From: an uncultured Roseburia sp.
Lineage (GTDB): Bacteria > Bacillota > Clostridia > Lachnospirales > Lachnospiraceae
Assembly: GCA_910587865.1 (NCBI GenBank)
Contig: CAJUNX010000002.1
Coordinates: forward strand, 117,271 to 155,682
Length of the DNA: 38,412 bases
Direction: 5' to 3'
This document shows positions 33,314 through 38,412 of this stretch, piece by piece; position 1 is the stretch's first letter; each line of letters begins with the position of its first letter. Position numbers and translations under genes: made by a program. The notes under the pieces were generated by a model that was given only the letters and a program-made list of their open reading frames with translations, was not told the DNA's origin and made no database searches.

Positions 33314-33346
33314 TAATATGGAATGAGTATGAAATGGATATGGAAT
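33314..33346 (-). promoter_or_regulatory. Three 11-bp direct repeats before the exporter genes
   Basis: On the minus strand ATTCCATATCC, ATTTCATACTC and ATTCCATATTA follow each other at exact 11-bp steps; a further CATAT lies 17 bp upstream. Direct repeats at one helical turn are typical sites for OmpR-family regulators. The response regulator encoded next door is the likely binder. Confidence 0.6.
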
Positions 33347-33364
33347 TTAAGCAGATATGAAAAC

Positions 33365-33383
33365 ACTCCCCAATGCAGGGAGT
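33365..33383 (-). terminator. Terminator after the histidine kinase gene
   Basis: ACTCCC (33383-33378 on minus) pairs with GGGAGT (33370-33365) around a seven-base loop, followed by GTTTTC. It separates the regulator-kinase operon from the exporter operon. Confidence 0.65.
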
Positions 33384-33393
33384 TCATTCATGC

Positions 33394-34503
33394 TTAAAAT
33401 TGGAAGGTGAAACACATTCCCGGCGGATTTTTCATAGGAATAAAAGAATAGGAAACATTTATTGATGTTAAGAGCGCGTCTACAATATAAAGTCCTAACC
33501 CATTACCGCCATTTTCACGGTTTCTGGAAAAGTCGGGGCGATAGAACGGCTCAAACAGTCGGGGAATTTCGCTGCTTTGGATAGGGACGCACTCATTTTC
33601 AATCATAAGGCTGCGTCCGTCCATAAAGACGGTAACGGTCTTTCCTGTTTCTGTATAGGCGACAGCATTAGCAAGAACGTTAGATACTGCTTTACTGAAT
33701 GAATTGATCGGAAGCGTCATGGTAAAAGTTTCCGGCAAATCAAGGGAAAAGGATATGTTATGTGCTGCTGCAATTAGCTGGTACGGCTCACATAGTTCTT
33801 CAAGTAATTCAGATAAATCAACAGTCGCCCACTGTTCTGTAGTTCCATTCCGTTTAGAAATTTCTATAATTTCATGTATCATCTTAGAAAGCCGTTCAAC
33901 CATATCTTTGCACTCCGGTAAATATGCGGTGTAATCTTGATACTTTCCCACACCCAAAATCATATTTTCAAGGGTAGCGTTCAAAGCAGTCACGGGCGTT
34001 TTTAATTCATGTGACGCAGCCCGCAGAAAGTCTGCTTTTGCCCGTTCCATTTCACTAACCCGGTCTTTTTCCTGCTCCAAATGCTCAATAGTAGATAAGA
34101 AATTAGAATACAGGTCATTGACATTCTGTGCCAACAATCCAATTTCATCTTTTGAGTGAATGGTGCAAGCTGCCGCCCGGTCTAATTTCATCATTCGTTC
34201 AGTAGAAGCAGAAATTCTCTCAATAGGGGCAACAATCGCTTTAGAAAATAAGAGAGAACAGATAACAGAAATTAGCAGGCTACAAATGAATGAAAATGGC
34301 AAAGCCTTTTGTATCGCTTGCATAACTATTTTTTCCTCACAAATATCGACCGTGATTTTCTCCGCAATATTATCAGATGTAGAAATTACCATACCCATTT
34401 TAGGTGCAAGCAGATAAATCAGAATATGGGCAATCATCATTACAAATATCATTATTGTCAATGTGTAAAAAAAGGTTTTGGGAAATAGTTTTAGTTTTTT
34501 CAT
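33394..34503 (-). CDS. Sensor histidine kinase (VncS-like)
   Basis: A 369-aa membrane kinase with two N-terminal helices (FFYTLTIMIFVMMIAHILIY, FSFICSLLISVICSLLF) enclosing only ~45 extracellular residues, a HAMP-like linker, the phospho-acceptor His in AASHELKTPVTAL, the N box AVSNVLANAVAY, and the G box NGGNGLGLYIVD. It phosphorylates the response regulator encoded upstream. The ATG overlaps the regulator's stop by four bases. Short-loop kinases paired with FtsX-type exporters usually sense peptide antibiotics. The gene order matches the pneumococcal vncRS-vex arrangement only in gene content, so substrate is not implied. Confidence 0.9.
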   Translation of the reverse strand: MKKLKLFPKTFFYTLTIMIFVMMIAHILIYLLAPKMGMVISTSDNIAEKITVDICEEKIVMQAIQKALPFSFICSLLISVICSLLFSKAIVAPIERISASTERMMKLDRAAACTIHSKDEIGLLAQNVNDLYSNFLSTIEHLEQEKDRVSEMERAKADFLRAASHELKTPVTALNATLENMILGVGKYQDYTAYLPECKDMVERLSKMIHEIIEISKRNGTTEQWATVDLSELLEELCEPYQLIAAAHNISFSLDLPETFTMTLPINSFSKAVSNVLANAVAYTETGKTVTVFMDGRSLMIENECVPIQSSEIPRLFEPFYRPDFSRNRENGGNGLGLYIVDALLTSINVSYSFIPMKNPPGMCFTFQF

Positions 34504-35165
34504 TCCTGTACCTCGTATTTATAACCAATTCCTTTGACCGTCACTATACAGTCAAGCCGCAGTTTCTTACGCAGATTTTTGATGTAGGTATCAATCGTTC
34601 TGTCTATGATCGGGGCGTCAATACCCCATAAATCGTCAAGAATTTGTGAGCGCGTCAGTACCAGCCCTTTATGTTCAATAAGCAATCGTAGTAAGTCAAT
34701 TTCTTTTGGTGTAACATCTATTTTTCCGTCAGGGTCTTGTGCCGTATAGCCGGAAAAATCAACGGTTACGTCACCGAAAGTTACCGTGTCGGGTATAATA
34801 CCTTTCCCGCTTCTTCGTAAAAGTGCGGTGACACGTCTGCCAAGTAAAATCATAGAAAACGGTTTTGTAATATAGTCGTCTGCCTGTTCGTCAAAACTTG
34901 CTACCTGTGTATATTCATCTTCAATAGCCGTGAGCATAAGAACAGGAACAACACTTTTTTTCCGTATTTCATGGAGTATGGCAAGTCCTGTGATTTTGGG
35001 AAGCATTATATCTAAAACAACAAGGTCAATATTCCCTTGATTGAACGTCTGTAATGCGTCCGCTCCGTCGTATGCAGGAATGATTTTATGTCCTGCCGAT
35101 TTTAAGTATTCACATATAGCTTCATTGGTCTGTTTATCATCTTCCACAATAAGTAATGTTGCCAT
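34500..35165 (-). CDS. OmpR-family response regulator (VncR-like)
   Basis: A 221-aa regulator: receiver domain with the acid pair EDD near residue 9, phospho-acceptor Asp in LVVLDIMLP, and the Lys in ITKPFS, then an OmpR winged-helix domain (VDVTPKEIDLLRLL-like KIDVTPKEIDLLRLLIEHKG, RTIDTYIKNLRKKL). AAGGAGG precedes the ATG. It is the first gene of the minus-strand operon and likely controls the exporter through the 11-bp repeats at 33314-33346. Confidence 0.93.
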   Translation of the reverse strand: MATLLIVEDDKQTNEAICEYLKSAGHKIIPAYDGADALQTFNQGNIDLVVLDIMLPKITGLAILHEIRKKSVVPVLMLTAIEDEYTQVASFDEQADDYITKPFSMILLGRRVTALLRRSGKGIIPDTVTFGDVTVDFSGYTAQDPDGKIDVTPKEIDLLRLLIEHKGLVLTRSQILDDLWGIDAPIIDRTIDTYIKNLRKKLRLDCIVTVKGIGYKYEVQE

Positions 35166-35223
35166 AAAAGCACCTCCTTATTTTGAGTTTATCATGTCAA
35201 TGTGGAGCAAATATGAAATCATT

Positions 35224-35412
35224 CTATTTTGGAGATGTTTTATGTCTTTTATCTGCTGTTTTCTCCGCGTCCTTTGGTATCAGCCACATACGGCTGAATT
35301 TTGCTACGCCGGGCATGGTGTATTCAACGGCGGTCATTTTGCCTTTTCCGTCGTGTCCCTGCCGCCGCTTGATATACCCGGCTTTTTCCAGCTCCCATAC
35401 AGCGGTACGGAT
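35224..35412 (-). pseudogene. Remnant of a helix-turn-helix gene of integrative elements
   Basis: The minus frame ending at TAG 35224-35226 reads IRTAVWELEKAGYIKRRQGH, then DGKGKMTAVEYTMPGVAKFS. It resembles the winged-helix part of HTH proteins found on Firmicute ICEs ('IRTAV.ELE.AGYI.R...R..G'). It is cut at its 5' side at ~35413, where the palindromic repeat begins. It supports an ICE origin of the neighbouring two-component/exporter block. Confidence 0.6.
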
Positions 35413-35417
35413 TCACG

Positions 35418-35476
35418 GAATGTGCTCATTCATGCGAGCATGATTCGCCCATTTTGCGAAGCATGGCTGAGCTTTT
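35418..35476 (-). repeat. Inverted, single copy of the right-edge repeat
   Basis: Read on the minus strand it begins AAAAGCTCAGCCATGC and matches the first ~58 bases of the repeat units at 38155 and 38321, including CGCAAAATGGGCGAATCATG and CTCGCATGAATGAGCACATT. It lies where the HTH remnant is broken off. Confidence 0.85.
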
Positions 35477-35496
35477 ATTAAAATATCACACAATCT

Positions 35497-36294
35497 TTAC
35501 GATCCGCTGGACTGATACCGCCCCACCCCGAATCTCCACAGCCCATACGCCGGCAGCAGAAAGAGGCAGGCCAGAAGCGGCAGCACGATATAAATAGGCT
35601 CTGTCCTTCTCTCCAGCAGATACAGCAGCGGGTAATACTGGATCAGCGCATACGGTACGACAAACGTCGAGAATAACAGGATCTTTTTCCCGTAGACGCC
35701 CACCGGGTATTTGCCGAATTCCCGCGCGCCGTCCGTGAAGACATTCATAAATTCCAGCCCGTCCAGGGTGAAAAAACACAGCGCCGCGTAGATTAAAAAC
35801 AGCCCGGAAAACACCGCCGTCCCGCCGATCAGCATGAACAGCACTGTCACTACCTTTGACGCATTCCACGTGACCCCGCTTTTCGCGATCCCGTACACAA
35901 ACATGACCAGGGCCTGGAGCATCCGTCCGAACCTCGTCAGCTCAAACTTACTCCCCAGCACCTGGAGGATCTCATTCCGGGGGCGCACCAGGATCCGGTC
36001 AAATTCCCCGCTGCGCACCGTCCGCGGAAACAGGTCAAATCCCCGCGCTGACATCTCCGCCAGTGAAAATTCCATCAGGATGATCGAAAAGCCAAGGAGC
36101 ACCTCGCTGTAGGTAAATCCCTCCACCCGGGAAAACCGCTGAAACATAAAGAAAATGCCTAAAAACACGTTAAATGACACCAGAAACTGCCCCACTGCCG
36201 TCAAAAAAAACGACATTTTATACTGCATGGCAGACCTGATGTTGATCGAGATATAATGCCGGTAAAGCCGCAGGCCGCGGCACAATTTATCCAT
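35497..36294 (-). CDS. ABC-2 type permease (DUF990 family), second of pair
   Basis: A 265-aa membrane protein with six helices. MQYKMSFFLTAVGQFLVSFN, an RPRNEILQVLGSKFEL loop, and GLEFMNVFTDGAREFGKYPV are characteristic of the ABC-2 subfamily formerly DUF990. It is the third gene of an ATPase-permease-permease operon, 36 bp after the first permease. Such systems export unknown compounds; roles in daunorubicin-type resistance or envelope functions have been proposed for relatives. The downstream flank is the inverted repeat copy. Confidence 0.88.
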   Translation of the reverse strand: MDKLCRGLRLYRHYISINIRSAMQYKMSFFLTAVGQFLVSFNVFLGIFFMFQRFSRVEGFTYSEVLLGFSIILMEFSLAEMSARGFDLFPRTVRSGEFDRILVRPRNEILQVLGSKFELTRFGRMLQALVMFVYGIAKSGVTWNASKVVTVLFMLIGGTAVFSGLFLIYAALCFFTLDGLEFMNVFTDGAREFGKYPVGVYGKKILLFSTFVVPYALIQYYPLLYLLERRTEPIYIVLPLLACLFLLPAYGLWRFGVGRYQSSGS

Positions 36295-36330
36295 ATGCTC
36301 TCCTTCCCAGCTTCTACTTCCACCCGGCTC

Positions 36331-37134
36331 TCAGCCGCCCTGCAGTGTGATCTTTCGCTCCGCCCTCGCGCACAAAAGGCTTCCGAGCTCTGTGACCGCC
36401 GCCAGCCAGAACACCTGCAGCACAATGGCCCGCAGCATCTGCGCATCGCTCATACTCCCGCTGTAAATCCGGAGGGGCACGTTCTGCATCGACGCAAAGG
36501 GCAGCAGTTCCACCACCCGCAGCACCGCAGGGGGCAGAAAGGGCAGCGGGATGACGCCCCCCGCCAGGAATTCCACCGCCGAGACAAAGAGCATCCGAAG
36601 ACCCTGGGGCGACACGGTAAAAAAGGTCAGCACATAGACCAGCATACAAAAGGATACCGTCACCGCGAGTCCGAGAAACAGCGTCACGAGAAACAGCAGA
36701 AAATGCCGCACATCCGCGGGCGCCGCAATCCCGTATGGCTCCGGCAGCAGCGCGGCCACAATCAGGATCGGCGCGCAGCGAAGCAGGGCCCGCGACAGGC
36801 GGTTCGCAATACTTCTCGCATACCACATCCGATAAATGCGGACGGGCCGGCACAGCTCATAGACGATGTTCCCGCTGATAATCGCGTCAAAGATCTCGTC
36901 CTCCATCACCCACGCCGCGAACAGGGCGAGAAAGGCCTGCTGCAGCCATATGTAGGAAGCCGTCGCGGAAAAGCTCATGGGAAACGCATCCGCATCCGCG
37001 CGGTAGAAGGCCGAAAACATCATGATTTCCATAAATCCCCAGAAAAACTGCGTCACCATCCCGGCGAGCGCGGCTGTCCGGTACTGCAGTCCCATCGAGA
37101 AGCGCAGCCGGAAAAAAGAAAGATACTTCTTCAT
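36331..37134 (-). CDS. ABC-2 type permease, first of pair
   Basis: A 267-aa six-helix membrane protein beginning MKKYLSFFRLRFSMGLQYRT, with GNIVYELCRPVRIYRMWYAR and SVEFLAGGVIPL-like AVEFLAGGVIPLPFLPPAVL, the usual ABC-2 pattern. ATG 37134 is chosen for GGAGG directly upstream; a longer in-frame start at 37173 adds 13 unrelated residues. It forms a heterodimeric pore with the next permease, driven by the ATPase upstream (46-bp gap). Confidence 0.87.
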   Translation of the reverse strand: MKKYLSFFRLRFSMGLQYRTAALAGMVTQFFWGFMEIMMFSAFYRADADAFPMSFSATASYIWLQQAFLALFAAWVMEDEIFDAIISGNIVYELCRPVRIYRMWYARSIANRLSRALLRCAPILIVAALLPEPYGIAAPADVRHFLLFLVTLFLGLAVTVSFCMLVYVLTFFTVSPQGLRMLFVSAVEFLAGGVIPLPFLPPAVLRVVELLPFASMQNVPLRIYSGSMSDAQMLRAIVLQVFWLAAVTELGSLLCARAERKITLQGG

Positions 37135-37179
37135 ACACACCTCCACTCCGATCGTGTACACACGGCATCTCATCGGGCG

Positions 37180-37995
37180 TCAGATCTCATATGAGCGGTA
37201 AAGCTGTGCGATCAGCTCGTCGATCCTCCCATCCGCCGCACCACAAGCCGCACTGCCTGCTGCCCTTCGGATATCCTCTAAGGTGCCGTCCATTAAGATC
37301 CGGCCTTTTCCGATCAGAATGATCCGGCTGGTCAGCGCCTCGATATCCTGCATGTCATGTGTAGTTAATATAACGGTCGTCCCATGCTCCCGGTTCTGTT
37401 TTAAAATAAAGTCCCGCACCGCCAGCTTCGAGACGGCGTCCAGCCCGATGGTCGGCTCGTCCAAAAACAGGATGTTCGGGTCGTGCAGCAGGGAGGCCGC
37501 GATCTCACAGCGCATCCGCTGACCCAGCGACAGTTGTCTCGCCGGCGTGCGCAAAAGCTCTGACAGATCCAGAAGCTCCGTGAGCTCCTCCGACTTCTGC
37601 CGGTATGTCTCCTGGGGAATCGAATAGATATCCTTTAACAGCTCAAAAGAATCGATGACCGGAACATCCCACCACAGCTGGGAGCGCTGTCCGAACACAA
37701 CGCCGATCTCCTTTACATGCCGGATCCGGTCTAACCAGGGCACTCTGCCGTCGATTAAGACCGTCCCGTCATCCGGGGTCAGTATTCCGCTTAGAATTTT
37801 GATGGTGGAGCTCTTTCCCGCTCCGTTTGGCCCGATGTAGCCGACCATCTCGCCGTCCGCGATGGTAAAGCTCACGTCGGAAAGCGCTTCGATCACCTCA
37901 TATTCGCGGTGAAAAAACGCCCGCAGGGCTTCCGAAAAGCCCGCATTTCTTTTTGCGATCCTGTACGATTTACACAAATGTTCCACCGTAATCAT
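37180..37995 (-). CDS. ABC-2 exporter ATPase
   Basis: A 271-aa ATPase: Walker A GPNGAGKSS, Q-loop FGQRSQLWW, signature LSLGQRMR, Walker B ILFLDEPTIGLD, H-loop LTTHDMQDIE. The FGQRSQLWWD and LSLGQRMRCEIAASLLH motifs are typical of the ATPase that partners DUF990 permeases. AGGAGG lies before the ATG. First gene of the operon under the promoter at 38115-38144. Confidence 0.92.
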   Translation of the reverse strand: MITVEHLCKSYRIAKRNAGFSEALRAFFHREYEVIEALSDVSFTIADGEMVGYIGPNGAGKSSTIKILSGILTPDDGTVLIDGRVPWLDRIRHVKEIGVVFGQRSQLWWDVPVIDSFELLKDIYSIPQETYRQKSEELTELLDLSELLRTPARQLSLGQRMRCEIAASLLHDPNILFLDEPTIGLDAVSKLAVRDFILKQNREHGTTVILTTHDMQDIEALTSRIILIGKGRILMDGTLEDIRRAAGSAACGAADGRIDELIAQLYRSYEI

Positions 37996-38092
37996 TCCTG
38001 CTTCCTCCTGGTGGTTATATTTTCATATCCTGCCAAGTCGGTCTGGCTCCGTCGGATTCTGCCGGCGGATACCGAAGGTAACATATGCAGTT

Positions 38093-38110
38093 GTCCCCTG
38101 TGCGGGGAAC
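38093..38110 (-). promoter_or_regulatory. Leader hairpin of the ABC-2 operon
   Basis: GTTCCCC (38110-38104 on minus) pairs with GGGGAC (38098-38093) around a five-base loop, right at the expected 5' end of the transcript. It may stabilise the message; there is no T-run. Confidence 0.4.
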
Positions 38111-38114
38111 ATTT

Positions 38115-38144
38115 ATTATAGCAGAAGGGAAAAATATATGTCAA
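38115..38144 (-). promoter_or_regulatory. Consensus sigma-A promoter of the ABC-2 operon
   Basis: On the minus strand: TTGACA (38144-38139), 18 bases, TATAAT (38120-38115). Both boxes are perfect. It gives a ~110-base leader before the ATPase gene. Confidence 0.9.
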
Positions 38145-38154
38145 TTTATTTTTT

Positions 38155-38412
38155 AAAAGTTCAGCCATACATCGCAAAATGGGCGAATCACGCTCGCATG
38201 AATGAGCACATTCTGCGATGTATGAGCAGAGCGTCCGATTATGAGCAAAAATGAGCTGCGTTAGCAGCGGAGAGTGTCAAAGACACGATTTTGCGAATGG
38301 CTCGGGCTGAACTTTTTCTAAAAAGTTCAGCCATACATCGCAAAATGGGCGAATCATGCTCGCATGAATGAGCACATTCTGCGATGTATGAGCAGAGCGT
38401 CCGATTATGAGC
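38155..38412 (+). repeat. 166-bp tandem palindromic repeat array
   Basis: A 166-bp unit starts at 38155 and again at 38321; the second copy is cut by the window end. The 92 visible bases differ at one position. Each unit holds ATACATCGCA...TGCGATGTAT arms ~30 bases apart around a GCTC/GAGC stem. The unit junction is a CTGAACTTTTT-CT-AAAAAGTTCAG palindrome. No protein is encoded. An inverted copy of the first part lies at 35418-35476. Confidence 0.9.

Noticed and set aside
38155..38412. CRISPR array
   Set aside because: The repeat unit is 166 bp with no unique spacers, and no cas genes are present.

Overview
The window looks like the chromosome of a spore-forming Lachnospiraceae-type Firmicute (Clostridia). 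Supporting signs are strong AGGAGG ribosome sites, sigma-A promoters, spore-maturation genes spmA/spmB, an initiator tRNA, a GH2 beta-galactosidase, a BspA/LRR_5 protein, an Rpn-type PD-(D/E)XK protein, and many decayed AraC, sulfatase and transporter genes. The genus cannot be fixed from the sequence alone.

Left part (1-11507): a coiled-coil protein with 26-residue repeats that leaves the window, rsmI, a CapA-like lipoprotein, a decayed BcrA-type ABC ATPase, a DUF885 lipoprotein peptidase, spmA and spmB (separated by an unusual AT-rich 278-bp spacer), initiator tRNA-fMet with a consensus promoter and a terminator, a broken XRE repressor, an Rpn-family protein with seven 24-bp repeats, a GyrI-like protein, and a sirtuin plus WYL-regulator operon in which the regulator carries one in-frame TGA.

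Middle (11599-16563): lacZ-type GH2 beta-galactosidase, a 142-aa protein of unknown function under a promoter overlapped by a 12-bp-arm palindrome, then a scar where a GH2 remnant and an AraC remnant, pointing away from each other, have both lost their 5' parts.

Accessory island (16564-29059), the most interesting part. One unit is a 1164-aa DUF4062 + P-loop STAND-type NTPase with TPR-like repeats, translationally coupled to a DsbA/FrnE-like thioredoxin-fold protein. The other is a divergent cluster. On the minus strand it has an LRR protein, a 36-aa acidic ORF, a divergent ClpP with intact Ser-His-Asp triad, a VirD4-like ATPase without membrane segments, and a 374-aa unknown. On the plus strand it has two large unknown proteins (382 and 550 aa) and perhaps a small third. 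The two arms meet at back-to-back promoters around a perfect 19-bp palindrome. A 195-bp promoter/leader segment is present twice as gapless direct repeats on either side of the LRR gene. I do not recognise this gene combination as a named system. The STAND unit could be an anti-phage module, which is inference.

Right part (29038-38412): a decayed AraC-sulfatase-GPH/MFS sugar operon whose transporter is cut by an AT-richer block with a VncRS/Vex-like two-component system plus ABC exporter and a remnant of a helix-turn-helix gene of the type found on integrative elements. The block ends at a palindromic repeat; the same repeat family reappears in inverse orientation as a 166-bp tandem array at the right edge. 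Between them is an ABC-2 exporter operon (ATPase, two permeases) with a consensus promoter.
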